Of a DNA stretch of 64,000 nucleotides, positions 25,618-35,003 are shown one piece after another. The stretch covers positions 248,001 through 312,000 of the forward strand of contig CAVSPF010000001.1 of the NCBI GenBank assembly GCA_963729995.1. The letters run 5' to 3'. The translations under genes and the position numbers were made by a program. This DNA comes from VRUE01 sp963729995 (GTDB lineage Bacteria > Actinomycetota > Thermoleophilia > Solirubrobacterales > 70-9). The notes below the pieces were generated by a model that was given only the letters and a program-made list of their open reading frames with translations, searched no databases and was not told the DNA's origin. How positions within the stretch are numbered: position 1 is the stretch's first letter; every line of letters begins with the position of its first letter.

Positions 25618-26658
25618 CTATTTGAATTCGACCGTGTAGCTGGCCTTGTTGTTTTCGGAGACCTGCTCGCCGGGCACCGTGTGCACGTCGACTTCAAGCT
25701 TGGCCGTGCCCTTCGGCGCCGGGGTCAGCGGGATGGTGGCCGTGCCGGTTTCGCCGGCGGCGATGCTGTTGATTTTGCCCTGGAGGGTGTTGCGGCCGTT
25801 CACGGTGACCGAGACCGTGATCCCGTTCTCGGTCGATTCGCCCTGGTTCTGGACCTTGACTTCGACTTCCGGGGTCCCTTCGCTCGAGATGGCGGCCGTC
25901 GATTCGGGGGTCACTTCGGTGCCGTTGACGCTGGTCGCGATCAGGCCCAGCCCGTGCACGCCGGGCGTCGCCGCTCCGGTTGCGCCGCTCACCGAGCCGA
26001 GGGCGGCGGTGACCGCGTTGGCGTCGAGCCACCTGAGCCCGTCTGGGACGAACAGGCTCTTCGGCACGTCGCCGCCTTCTATCCCGTTGTCGGCGAGAAC
26101 GGCGTTGATCTCCGGCCGCACCACCGCGGCATAGAGAACGTCGCTCGCCAGCAGGGTCCGCATCTGGTTCGCGATCACCCTCGCAGCCCTGTGGGAGCCG
26201 ACGTTCCCCAGGGCCGTGCTCATATGGCCGGCGATTTCGCTCATCGCGCTGCTGCGCAACTCGTATACGAGCTTCAGCGCGGTCTGCGCGTTGCTCATGT
26301 CGCCGGGCGTGTCGAGCGCGTCGACTCGCGCCACGTAGTTGTCCATGGCGCTGCGATCGGCGTTGACCTCGGCGACGAACTCGGTGACGGAGAGGCTGCC
26401 CGGGTTGCCGAGCTTGCCGAAGAGCGACTTGCCGGTCTGCCCGGTCTCGACGACGATCTGCGTGACGTTGCGCGAGTAGTCGCTCAGTTCCCGCTGCTTG
26501 CGGGCATTGAGGCAGCCCTTCACGCCCAGCACGATCAGGATCAGGACCAGCAGGCCGGCGCCGAGGGCGAGGGCGCGCCGTAGCAGGATCTGCTGTCGTT
26601 CCGGACGGCGGGGCCGCCGCGGCCGGCGTTGCGGCCGGGATGCAAGGGAATCCTCCAA
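25618..26658 (-). CDS. membrane-anchored protein with C-terminal CARDB-like domain
   Basis: TTG at 26658 is the likely start because GGAGAG lies 7 bases upstream and no ATG or GTG fits. The 346-residue protein has a basic cytoplasmic tail (ASRPQRRPRRPRRPERQQ), one membrane helix at about residues 30-50, a helical extracytoplasmic region, and from about 230 a beta-rich domain. The motifs EVEVKVQNQGESTENGITVSVTV and VPGEQVSENNKASYTV resemble CARDB/adhesion-type beta sandwiches. The function is unknown. It is divergent from a Ser/Thr kinase gene and precedes pheA. Its exported part uses many GAA codons, unlike cytoplasmic genes nearby. Confidence 0.65.
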   Translation of the reverse strand: MEDSLASRPQRRPRRPRRPERQQILLRRALALGAGLLVLILIVLGVKGCLNARKQRELSDYSRNVTQIVVETGQTGKSLFGKLGNPGSLSVTEFVAEVNADRSAMDNYVARVDALDTPGDMSNAQTALKLVYELRSSAMSEIAGHMSTALGNVGSHRAARVIANQMRTLLASDVLYAAVVRPEINAVLADNGIEGGDVPKSLFVPDGLRWLDANAVTAALGSVSGATGAATPGVHGLGLIATSVNGTEVTPESTAAISSEGTPEVEVKVQNQGESTENGITVSVTVNGRNTLQGKINSIAAGETGTATIPLTPAPKGTAKLEVDVHTVPGEQVSENNKASYTVEFK

Positions 26659-26801
26659 GAAATGGCTCTCCGAACCTGGTTGGCTGGGCGGAGAGTATGC
26701 ACACCGATGGGGTTGCCGCGTCAAGACCCGCAGCAAACGTTGCGTTTTTCGGGCGTGCGGCGCGCAGGAGAGCGGCACGGTGCGGCGAAAGCGGAGGAGC
26801 T

Positions 26802-27722
26802 TTGGTCGGCTCCCTGGTCCTCAACCGCTTTCTGATCGAGCGCCGGATCGGCGGCGGCGGGTTCGGGGTCGTCTACGAGGCCTGGGATGGGCGCCTGGAG
26901 CGTTCCGTTGCCGTCAAGGCGATCGAATCGCGCGGTGCCCAGGGTTGCCGCCGCGTGTTGCGCGAGGCACAGGCAGCCGCGCGGCTCAACCATCCCGGCA
27001 TCGTCACCCTCTACGAGATCGGCGAGGAGGCTGGGAACGCTCTGCTCGTCAGCGAGCTGGTCGACGGCGAAACACTGGCCCGACTGAGCGACGAAGGCGC
27101 CCTCAGCGATCGCGAGATCGGCGAGATCGGCGCCGACCTCTGCGAGGCGCTGGACCACGCCCATGTTCGTGGCGTCGTCCATCGCGACATAAAGCCGCAG
27201 AACGTCCTTGTCACCGAGGACGGCAACCCACGCGCCAAGCTGATGGACTTCGGGATCGCCCACCTCGCCGGCGCCGCCGCGCTGACCGCGCCGGGCGATG
27301 TCGTCGGCACGCTTGCCTACATGTCTCCAGAGCAGGCCGAGGGTCGCCCGACGGGCCCCGCGGCGGACGTCTATTCGCTGGCGCTGACGCTTTATGAGTG
27401 TTGGAGCGGCGAGAACCCCAACCGGCGCTCGACCCCGGCAGCCACGGCTCGGGCGATTGGCTCCCGCCCACGGCCCCTGCGCCGGCTGCGTCCGGATCTG
27501 CCACGCGAGCTCAGTGACGCGATCGACGCTTGCCTGCAGGCGCGAGCGTCACGCCGTCCGGGCCTGGAGGAGCTGGGAACGGCGATCGAGGGAGCGCTCG
27601 ACCAGCTCGCGGAGCGCTCGCCCAATACCGCCACGGCGCTCGGGATGCGGCTCGGCGTTGCCGCCGCCGCCGCGCTGGCCGGCGTCTGGCTGGCGGTGGG
27701 CCATGGAGCTTTCCTCCCTTGA
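26802..27722 (+). CDS. Ser/Thr protein kinase with C-terminal membrane helix
   Basis: TTG at 26802 follows GGAGG at ideal spacing. The 306-residue protein is almost only a kinase domain: glycine loop IGGGGFG at 16-22, ATP lysine K39, HRDIKPQN with D129, DFG with D149 and SPEQA. A single C-terminal helix (about 286-303) follows, with nothing after it outside. Without a sensor domain it may sense through a partner, for example the divergent membrane protein at 25618-26658. It is not the cluster PknB, which lies 6 kb further on. Confidence 0.87.
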   Translation: MVGSLVLNRFLIERRIGGGGFGVVYEAWDGRLERSVAVKAIESRGAQGCRRVLREAQAAARLNHPGIVTLYEIGEEAGNALLVSELVDGETLARLSDEGALSDREIGEIGADLCEALDHAHVRGVVHRDIKPQNVLVTEDGNPRAKLMDFGIAHLAGAAALTAPGDVVGTLAYMSPEQAEGRPTGPAADVYSLALTLYECWSGENPNRRSTPAATARAIGSRPRPLRRLRPDLPRELSDAIDACLQARASRRPGLEELGTAIEGALDQLAERSPNTATALGMRLGVAAAAALAGVWLAVGHGAFLP

Positions 27723-27836
27723 GATGGTCGACCCCGCGACCATTCGGGTGGGCATGGCCCTAGGTTCAACCATCTAGGATTTCAGCCTGCTTCGCGCCCC
27801 CGGACAACCGCAGCGCGCTTTGCGAGAGGAGCCCCA

Positions 27837-28604
27837 ATCAGCGTTCTACGCAACCTCGAGAGTCGAATCGAAGGCCTCGTCGAGGGCGTCTTCAGCCGCG
27901 CCTTCAGCTCCGAGGTGCAGCCGGTCGAGCTTGCCCGCAAGCTCGCCAAGGAGATGGACGCGCATAAGACCGCCGGCGTGGCCCGGGTCTACGTGCCCAA
28001 CGAGTACACGGTCTATCTGTCCAAGCGGGATCGCACCAAGCTGGAGGGCTATGAGCGCTCGCTCGAGCAGGAGCTGGCCGGCTACCTGCTCGAGCACGCA
28101 CGCCGCCGCGACTACGACCCCTTGACTCGCCCCTCGGTCGAGTTCAAGACGGACGAGCGCCTGCGCCTTGGCGAGTTCGGGATTCAGACGCGCCTGGTCA
28201 AGCCGCCCGCGCACGAGGGGGGCAGCCCAAGCCAGGGCGAGGAGGGACACACGATGGTCTACTCGGCGCCGCGGGCCACCGCCGGCCCACCCGCCGAGCC
28301 CGCACCGGCCGCCGCCGTCGCAACCCGCGCGGTCGTCGCCCTCGACGACCGCCGCTACGTGCTGGAGGGGCCACGGGGGACGATCGGCCGCGCCAAGGAC
28401 GCCGACTGCGTGCTGCGCGACCCGAACGTCTCCCGCCATCATGCGGAGCTGCGGCGCTCCCCCGCGGGCGATTGGACGATCGCCGACCTCGGCTCCACCA
28501 ACGGGATCAAGGTCAACGGCCAGCGGGTGGGCTCGAGCAGGCTCCGTTCCGGCGACCAGGTCACCCTCGGCACGACGACCTTCCTGTTCGACATCGAGCA
28601 GTAG
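27837..28604 (+). CDS. fhaA: FhaA-like protein: DUF3662 and FHA domain
   Basis: The C-terminal FHA domain (about residues 165-250) has GRAKDADCVL, VSRHHAEL and DLGSTNGIKVNG for phosphothreonine binding. The N-terminal DUF3662 domain (about 1-115) starts at SVLRNLESRIEGLVEG. Alignment with the family puts the start at base 27837, where the codon is ATC, preceded by GAGAGGAG at good distance. No ATG, GTG or TTG lies in frame upstream near it. The first GTG (27915) would delete 26 conserved residues. FhaA proteins bind phosphorylated MurJ/MviN-type partners and regulate peptidoglycan synthesis. It heads the fhaA-to-ddl series. Confidence 0.85.
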   Translation: MSVLRNLESRIEGLVEGVFSRAFSSEVQPVELARKLAKEMDAHKTAGVARVYVPNEYTVYLSKRDRTKLEGYERSLEQELAGYLLEHARRRDYDPLTRPSVEFKTDERLRLGEFGIQTRLVKPPAHEGGSPSQGEEGHTMVYSAPRATAGPPAEPAPAAAVATRAVVALDDRRYVLEGPRGTIGRAKDADCVLRDPNVSRHHAELRRSPAGDWTIADLGSTNGIKVNGQRVGSSRLRSGDQVTLGTTTFLFDIEQ

Positions 28605-28607
28605 CGC

Positions 28608-29078
28608 GTGGCCTACGACCCGATCTCCGTCGCGCTCAAGTTCGGCTTCCTCGCCGTCCTCTACCTGTTTCTGCTCTGGATCGCCCGCAGCGCGTTGAAG
28701 GACCTGCGCGGCACGATGGCCCCCGCGCCCGACGCGACGGGCTTTCATCCAGCGCCCGCCTTCAGCGGGGCCTCGAGGCGTACCGACGCGTGGCTGGTGG
28801 CCGAGCGCGGTGGCGGCCTGAGGGAGGGCGAGCGCTTCGATCTGATCGGCGGGCTGTCGATCGGTCGCTCCACGGAGGCAGACGTCCAGATCGAGGACCG
28901 CTACGCCTCCGGCCTGCACGCGAGGATCTTCTCCCGCGATGGCCGCACCTACATCGAAGACATGAGCTCGACCAACGGCACGCTCTTGAATAGGGCGACC
29001 CTTCGCGGGGAGGCCGAGTTGATCGACGGCGACGCGGTGCAGATCGGCGACACCGAGTTCCGTTACGAGACGGGGTGA
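28608..29078 (+). CDS. fhaB: FhaB-like membrane FHA protein
   Basis: The 156-residue protein has one N-terminal membrane helix (about residues 8-27), a short linker, and an FHA domain from about 72 with SIGRSTEADVQI, ASGLHARIF and DMSSTNGTLLN. It matches FhaB/FipA, which in mycobacteria is phosphorylated by cluster kinases and helps division. GTG at 28608 is 3 bases after fhaA, and the gene overlaps pstP by 4 bases. Confidence 0.88.
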   Translation: MAYDPISVALKFGFLAVLYLFLLWIARSALKDLRGTMAPAPDATGFHPAPAFSGASRRTDAWLVAERGGGLREGERFDLIGGLSIGRSTEADVQIEDRYASGLHARIFSRDGRTYIEDMSSTNGTLLNRATLRGEAELIDGDAVQIGDTEFRYETG

Positions 29079-30259
29079 GCATGCTGCGCGTAGACGACCA
29101 GGCGTTTCGCACCGATACCGGCCGGCAGCGAAATGCAAATGAGGACGCCCTCTTCGTCCGCACGCCGATCTTCGTCGTCGCCGATGGGATGGGGGGCGCC
29201 CAGGCCGGCGAGGTCGCCTCGAAAGCGGCCACCGAGGCATTCGACCGCGACCTGCCCGACGCCCCGCCCGAGCGCATCCTCCGCGAGACGATCGAGGCGG
29301 CCAACCGGAGGATCCACGACCTCGCCCGGGCCGATCCTTCGCGGGCCGGGATGGGCACGACGATCACCGCGGCGATCGTCAACGCCGAGGGCGAGGAGGT
29401 CTGCATCGGCCATGTTGGCGACAGTCGCGCATACCGGTTCCGCGGCGGCAGGTTGGAACGCCTCACCCGCGATCACTCGTTGGTCGAGGAGATGCGCCGC
29501 AAGGGCCAGATAACGGACGCCCAGGCGGAAGACCACCCGCAGCGGTCGATCATCACGCGGGCCCTGGGGCCGGAGCCGGAGGTCGAGGTCGACGTGCAGA
29601 CGGTGCCGGCGGACGCCGGCGATGTCTTCCTGCTCTGCTCCGACGGGCTGACCACGATGCTCGACGAGGAGCGAATCAGGGGCATCCTGGCCGGCGCCGC
29701 ATCGATGAGCGAGGCGGTGCGCGTGCTGGTCGACGAGGCGAATCGTGCTGGCGGCCGCGACAACATCACGGCGCTCGCGTTGCGCTTGGAGGACGTCAAC
29801 GCTCCACAGCGGGCGCCCGAGCGCCCGACCCTGGTGGGCCCCTCTGCCGAGCAGGCCGGCCTCACCACAACCGAGGTGCGCCGCCGTCTGGCCGCCGAGG
29901 CGGCGCGGCAGCGGCGGGAGCAGCAGCCGACCCGGCCGAGGCGCCGCCGGCTGCGAACAGCGGCGAAGGCCCTCGCTGCCATCGTCGTGATCGCCGCCAT
30001 CGTGGCCGGCGCCTGGTACGGCAGCCGGCAGGTGTGGTTCCTCGGCACCGACTCCGGCGGCCGCGTCGCCCTCTACCGCGGCCTGCCGTACGACCTGCCC
30101 TTCGGCATCCAGCTGTACGAGGAGCGCTACGCGAGCCCAATCCAGACCACCTCATTGCCGGGCCGCCGCCGCAATGCGGCCACCGGCCACGATCTCCGCT
30201 CCCGCTCCGACGCGGTGTCGTTGATCGAAGAAATCGAACGCAGCCAGGGGCTCCCTTGA
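29075..30259 (+). CDS. pstP: PP2C-family Ser/Thr phosphatase
   Basis: The 394-residue protein has the PPM metal motifs: NEDALF at 22-27, VADGMGG near 35-41, HVGDSRAYR near 115, LLCSDGLTTM near 188 and GGRDNITAL near 225. A basic linker then precedes one membrane helix (about 295-318) and a short extracytoplasmic tail of about 75 residues. It removes phosphate from PknB-type kinases and their targets. GTG at 29075 overlaps fhaB; ATG two codons later is possible. Confidence 0.93.
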   Translation: MSMLRVDDQAFRTDTGRQRNANEDALFVRTPIFVVADGMGGAQAGEVASKAATEAFDRDLPDAPPERILRETIEAANRRIHDLARADPSRAGMGTTITAAIVNAEGEEVCIGHVGDSRAYRFRGGRLERLTRDHSLVEEMRRKGQITDAQAEDHPQRSIITRALGPEPEVEVDVQTVPADAGDVFLLCSDGLTTMLDEERIRGILAGAASMSEAVRVLVDEANRAGGRDNITALALRLEDVNAPQRAPERPTLVGPSAEQAGLTTTEVRRRLAAEAARQRREQQPTRPRRRRLRTAAKALAAIVVIAAIVAGAWYGSRQVWFLGTDSGGRVALYRGLPYDLPFGIQLYEERYASPIQTTSLPGRRRNAATGHDLRSRSDAVSLIEEIERSQGLP

Positions 30260-31581
30260 GCTCGACCAGGAACCGGGAGCTGGCGGCCCTGGTTCCCGTC
30301 GCCCTGCTGCTCACCGCCGGGTTCGCCGCGGTCTTCGCCCAGGAGAACGCACGGCTGGGCAACCTCAGCCTGGTCTACGGCGCGTACTTCCTCGCCCTCT
30401 GCGTCGCCACCCATGTCTACCTGCGGATCCGCCTTCCCGACGCGGACCCCTATCTCTTCCCGCTGGTGGCGCTGCTGACCACCTTCGGGCTGGTGATGGT
30501 CTACCGGATCGACGCGAGTCTGGCGCGCGACCAGGCCAACTGGTTCGTGCTCGGCCTCGTCCTCTTCGCGCTGGCGATCCACTTCCTGCGCGACTACGAC
30601 GTGCTGGAGCGGTACCGCTACACGATCGCGGCGGTCGGCCTGCTGCTGCTGCTGGCGCCGCGGCTGCCCGGGATCGGCGAGCAGGTCAACGGCGCCTACC
30701 TCGGGGTGAAGGTCGGCCCGTTCGCCTTCCAGCCAGCCGAGTTCTCGAAGATCTGCATCGTCGTCTTCCTCGCCAGCTACCTGCGTGAGCACCGCGAGGT
30801 GCTGATCGTCGGCGCGCGGCGGGTGCTCGGCGTCACGCTGCCGCCCCTCAAGCACCTCGGTCCCCTGCTGGTCGTCTGGGGAGCGTCGATGCTGATGCTC
30901 GTCTTCATCCGCGACCTGGGCAGCTCGCTGATGTTCTTTGCCGCCTTCCTGGCGCTGCTCTACGTGGCGACGGGACGCTTCTCCTTCGTGGTGATAGGGA
31001 TGGCGATGTTCCTGCTCGGCGCCTGGTTCTTCGCCTCCACCGTGCCCCACGTCCACGACCGGGTCGAAGTCTGGCTCGATCCCTACCAGCACTCGGCCTC
31101 AACCGGGTACCAGATCCTCCAGTCGATGTTCGCCCAGGCGGACGGCGGCCTGTTCGGGAAAGGATTCGGCCAGGGGCTGATCACCATCCCCGGCACCAAC
31201 GAAGCCCTGCTGCCAGCCGCTCAGACCGACACGATCTACGCGCTGATCGTCAACGAGCTGGGCCTGTTCGGCGCCTGCGCCGTGGTGCTGATCTACCTGC
31301 TTGTCACGGCGCGGGGCTTCAAGGTCGCCCTGCTTGCGGACGACGGCTTCTCGAAGCTGCTCGCCACGGGGTTGACGGCCGTCTTCGCGATCCAGGCGTT
31401 CGTGATCATCGGCGGCGTCACCCGGGTGATCCCACTGACCGGCGTGACCCTGCCCTTCATCAGCTACGGCGGCAGCTCGATCGTCGCCAACTTCGTGCTG
31501 CTGGCCCTGCTGCTGCTGATCTCCGACCGCGCTCGGCGCGAGGCCTCGGCGCGCGGCGGGCCTGCGATGGAACGCTCGTGA
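30256..31581 (+). CDS. rodA: RodA/FtsW-family peptidoglycan glycosyltransferase
   Basis: TTG at 30256 overlaps the pstP stop (TTGA). The 441-residue protein has about ten to twelve membrane helices and the SEDS signatures QPAEFSKI near residues 158-165, RDLGSSLMFF near 216-225 and PFISYGGSSIVANF near the end. Placement between pstP and a class B PBP points to the RodA paralogue of actinobacteria rather than the division FtsW. It polymerises lipid II together with the coupled transpeptidase. Confidence 0.92.
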   Translation: MSSTRNRELAALVPVALLLTAGFAAVFAQENARLGNLSLVYGAYFLALCVATHVYLRIRLPDADPYLFPLVALLTTFGLVMVYRIDASLARDQANWFVLGLVLFALAIHFLRDYDVLERYRYTIAAVGLLLLLAPRLPGIGEQVNGAYLGVKVGPFAFQPAEFSKICIVVFLASYLREHREVLIVGARRVLGVTLPPLKHLGPLLVVWGASMLMLVFIRDLGSSLMFFAAFLALLYVATGRFSFVVIGMAMFLLGAWFFASTVPHVHDRVEVWLDPYQHSASTGYQILQSMFAQADGGLFGKGFGQGLITIPGTNEALLPAAQTDTIYALIVNELGLFGACAVVLIYLLVTARGFKVALLADDGFSKLLATGLTAVFAIQAFVIIGGVTRVIPLTGVTLPFISYGGSSIVANFVLLALLLLISDRARREASARGGPAMERS

Positions 31582-33041
31582 ACCGCCAGATCGTCAGGCT
31601 GTTCGGGCTCATCGTCCTGCTCTTCGCGGTGCTGGTGGGCTTCACGTCGTACTGGTCGGTGTTCGACGCCAAGTCGCTGAAGGAAAAGGACGTGAACCAC
31701 CGGCCGCTGCTCGAGCAGCAGCAGATCCCGCGCGGGCGGATCCTCGCCGACGACGGCACGGTCATCGCCAAGTCGTACTCGAAGGGCCACGGCACGGGGA
31801 AGCGCTACATCCGCCGCTACCCGCTGGGGGCGCTCTTCGGCCACCCGATCGGCTACAGCTTCGTGCGCTACGGCCAGTCCGAATTCGAGCTGTCCCACAA
31901 CAGCGAACTGACCGGCGAAGAAGAATCGGAATTCGGCTCGATCCTCGACCAGCTGAGCGGCCACAAGCAGGAAGGCAACGACATCGTCACCAACCTCGAC
32001 CCGAAGGCGCAGGAAGTGGCGCTGAAAGGCCTTCAAAGCGCCGGCTTCGGTGCCGTTGCCGCGATCGAACCGAGCACCGGGGAGGTCAAGGTCCTGGCCT
32101 CGAATTCTCCCTACAACCCCAACTCGATCCCCAAGAAGCTGGGCGAGCTGAACACGGAGAACGTCACCACGCCGCTGGTGAACCGGGCGACGTACGCGCG
32201 CTACCCGCCGGGCTCGACCTTCAAGGTCGTGACTGCGGCGGCCGGTCTCGAATCCGGCGCCATCACCCCGGAAACGACGATCAACGCGCCGGGGTCGATC
32301 ATCGACGAAGGCCACGCGCTCGACAACGACGGGCTGGTCAACTGGGGACCGATCAGCCTCGACACCGCCTTGACCAACTCGGTCAACACCTGGTTCGGCC
32401 AACTCGGCCAGAAACTCGGCCAGGAAAGGCTCTTCTCGACGATGGAAAAGTTTGGGTTCGGGTCGCTCCCGCCGATCGACCTGCCCGAAGGAGAGTTGCT
32501 GCCGAGCGGCGTCGCCAGCGAAAACAACGAGATCCTGCGCCGCAAGGACCCGGTCGACCTGGCGCGCGTCGCGATCGGCCAGGAGCGGCTGCTGGCGACG
32601 CCGCTGCAGATCGCGATGGTCGCCTCGGCGGTCGCCAACCACGGCAAGCTGATGAAGCCGCAGATCTGGAACCGCGTAGTCAACGCCGACGGCAGCGTCA
32701 CCAAGCGGATGAGCCCCGACGTCTACAGCGAACCGATCTCGGCGAAGACGGCAGAAGAGCTGACCACGGCGATGGAAGGCGTGGTCAAAGCAGGGACGGG
32801 AACCAATGCCGAGATCCCGGGCGTGCCTGTCGCCGGCAAGACGGGAACGGCCGAAACGCCCGGCAACAAAGCCTGCGGCGGCGGCGCGGAAGAAAACCAG
32901 GCGTGGTTCATGGGCTTCGCCCCGGCCAACAAACCGAAGATCGCGATCGCGGTCTCGGTCGAGTGCACACCGCATTTCGGCAACGACGTCGCGGCGCCGA
33001 TCTTTCGCGCCGTCGCGGAAACGATCCTGAACGGAGGCTGA
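31578..33041 (+). CDS. pbpA: class B penicillin-binding protein (peptidoglycan transpeptidase)
   Basis: The 487-residue protein has a signal-anchor helix at about 7-26, a small N-terminal pedestal domain with PRGRILADDG near 51-60, and a transpeptidase domain with S213-TFK216, S268-VN and K421-TG. It crosslinks peptidoglycan with its SEDS partner RodA, whose stop it overlaps (GTGA). Its glutamate codons are mostly GAA, in contrast to the flanking cytoplasmic genes. Confidence 0.93.
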   Translation: MNRQIVRLFGLIVLLFAVLVGFTSYWSVFDAKSLKEKDVNHRPLLEQQQIPRGRILADDGTVIAKSYSKGHGTGKRYIRRYPLGALFGHPIGYSFVRYGQSEFELSHNSELTGEEESEFGSILDQLSGHKQEGNDIVTNLDPKAQEVALKGLQSAGFGAVAAIEPSTGEVKVLASNSPYNPNSIPKKLGELNTENVTTPLVNRATYARYPPGSTFKVVTAAAGLESGAITPETTINAPGSIIDEGHALDNDGLVNWGPISLDTALTNSVNTWFGQLGQKLGQERLFSTMEKFGFGSLPPIDLPEGELLPSGVASENNEILRRKDPVDLARVAIGQERLLATPLQIAMVASAVANHGKLMKPQIWNRVVNADGSVTKRMSPDVYSEPISAKTAEELTTAMEGVVKAGTGTNAEIPGVPVAGKTGTAETPGNKACGGGAEENQAWFMGFAPANKPKIAIAVSVECTPHFGNDVAAPIFRAVAETILNGG

Positions 33042-33077
33042 GCCGCTATGACAAACGATATGTGGGAGGGGGTGTGA

Positions 33078-35003
33078 ATGGCTGAGATCCGCGAGGGGAG
33101 CGTGGTCGACGGGCGCTACCGGATGCTGCGCCGGATCGGATCGGGCGGCATGGCCGACGTGTGGCTCGCCGAGGACCCACACCTGCAGCGCCGCGTTGCG
33201 CTGAAGATCCTCCACCCACATTTCTCTCAGGACCGCGCGTTCATCGAGCGCTTCCGCCGCGAGGCGGAGGCCGCAGCCGCCCTCCAGCACCCGAACATCG
33301 TTGCCGTCTTCGACCGCGGTGAGTACGAGGGGGCGTACTACATCGCGATGCAGTACATCGAGGGCCGCACGCTGAAGGCGGTGATCGACTCCGGGCTGAC
33401 CCCGAAGGAGGCGGTGGCCCTGATCCGCCAGGTGCTCGAGGCTGCCCGCTTCGCGCATCGGCACGGGATCGTGCACCGCGATCTGAAGCCGCAGAACGTG
33501 ATCGTCGATGCCGAGGGCAAGGCCATCGTCACGGACTTCGGGATCGCCCGCGCGGGCGCCTCGGAGGTCACCCAGGTCGGCTTGGTGATCGGCACCCCGC
33601 ACTACATCTCGCCCGAGCAGGCGCAGGGAATGGCCGTAACCGCCGCCTCCGACCTCTACTCGGTTGGCGTGATGCTGTACGAGGCGCTGGCAGGCCGGGT
33701 GCCGTTCGACGGCGACAGCGGCGTCGCGGTGGCGATGAAGCAGGTCTCGCAGGTGCCGCGACCCCCGAGCTTCTTCAACCCGCTTGTCTCGCCCGCGCTC
33801 GACGCGGTGATCGCACGGGCGCTGAAAAAGGATCCGGCGGAGCGCTTCCAGAGCGCCGACACGTTCATCGCCGCGCTCGACGAGGCCGTGCGCATGCCCG
33901 GCACACCGGGCGGCGGGACCGCCGTGTTCGCGGCCCTGCCCCCCGCCGCCCCCGCTCCGCCGCAGGCGTGGGAGGCGGAAGCCGAGGAGGAACGCCACGG
34001 TCGCCGGGTGGCCTGGCTGCTCGTGCTGGCCGCCGTGCTGTTCGGTGCAGTGGTGGGTCTCACGCTGACCCGCGACACGACGACCCGCGTCCCCAGCGTG
34101 GTCGGCAACCAGCTCAACGTGGCGATTGCGCTGTTGCAGCAGGAAGGCTTCCCGATCGGCGGAGTGCAGCGGGTGCGGCGCTCGACGGCGGCGGACACGG
34201 TGCTCGAGCAGGACCCTGCGGCCGCGCCACCGGCCAAGCAGGCGGAGATGAATTGTGCGCTGCTCACGTTCTTCTGCTCGAAGCCGAAGGTGACCCTCAC
34301 CGTCAGCGCCGGCCCCGGCAGCGTCAGGGTGCCGTCGACCGCCGCCCTGCCGCGTGCCGAAGCGGTCGCCAGGCTGAGGAAGGCAGGGCTCCAACCACAG
34401 GTGAAGACCGTCAACTCGCAAAAGGTCGAAACCGGCCTTGTGATCCACTCCGACCCCCCGGGCGGCATGACGGCCAGGCGCGGCTCCACCGTCACCCTGT
34501 TCGTTTCGGCTGGGCCCAAGCTCGCCAGGGTTCCGGTCCTGGTCGGGACCCAGCGATCGGTGGCGGTGCAGCAGATCCGCGGCGCCGGCTTCGTTCCCAG
34601 CGTTTCAGAAGAGAGCAGCTCCACGGCGGCGGGCGAGGTGATCCGACAGTTGCCGAATGCTGGAACGGAGCTGCCTTCCGGCTCGTCCATCTCGATCGTG
34701 GTCTCCAAGGGAGACAAGAGCGAAAAGGTCGCGGTTCCGAACGTGATCGGCAAGCTGCGCGCCGACGCCGAACGGGAAGTGCGCAGGGCGAACCTGATGC
34801 CCTTCGTGCAGGAACAGGAAACCGAAACGCCCAGTCAGGTCGGCCGCGTGACCGACCAGTTCCCGCCGCCGGGCTCGGAAGTCGCTCCCGGCACCGGCGT
34901 CACGGTGATCGTCGGCAAGACCGCGGCGAATCCGACCACGCCGGAATCGACCGTCCCGCAGGCGCCGACCGGCTGCATCTGCGCGATACGCGGGGTGTCG
35001 TGA
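33078..35003 (+). CDS. pknB: Ser/Thr protein kinase with PASTA repeats
   Basis: The 641-residue kinase has the glycine loop IGSGGMADVW (20-29), K43, D135 in HRDLKPQN, D153 in DFG and SPEQA near 178-182. One membrane helix is at about 311-330, then four PASTA repeats, the first near 336 and the others beginning around 415, 480 and 555. PASTA repeats bind muropeptides or lipid II. The first repeat contains a Cys-containing insertion (MNCALLTFFCSKPK). Codon use shifts from GAG to GAA at the membrane boundary. The stop overlaps the ddl start. Confidence 0.94.
   Translation: MAEIREGSVVDGRYRMLRRIGSGGMADVWLAEDPHLQRRVALKILHPHFSQDRAFIERFRREAEAAAALQHPNIVAVFDRGEYEGAYYIAMQYIEGRTLKAVIDSGLTPKEAVALIRQVLEAARFAHRHGIVHRDLKPQNVIVDAEGKAIVTDFGIARAGASEVTQVGLVIGTPHYISPEQAQGMAVTAASDLYSVGVMLYEALAGRVPFDGDSGVAVAMKQVSQVPRPPSFFNPLVSPALDAVIARALKKDPAERFQSADTFIAALDEAVRMPGTPGGGTAVFAALPPAAPAPPQAWEAEAEEERHGRRVAWLLVLAAVLFGAVVGLTLTRDTTTRVPSVVGNQLNVAIALLQQEGFPIGGVQRVRRSTAADTVLEQDPAAAPPAKQAEMNCALLTFFCSKPKVTLTVSAGPGSVRVPSTAALPRAEAVARLRKAGLQPQVKTVNSQKVETGLVIHSDPPGGMTARRGSTVTLFVSAGPKLARVPVLVGTQRSVAVQQIRGAGFVPSVSEESSSTAAGEVIRQLPNAGTELPSGSSISIVVSKGDKSEKVAVPNVIGKLRADAEREVRRANLMPFVQEQETETPSQVGRVTDQFPPPGSEVAPGTGVTVIVGKTAANPTTPESTVPQAPTGCICAIRGVS

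Noticed and set aside
31464..34448. A 994-codon minus-strand open frame opposite pbpA and pknB
   Set aside because: No recognisable domain; it is the complement of two well-supported genes.
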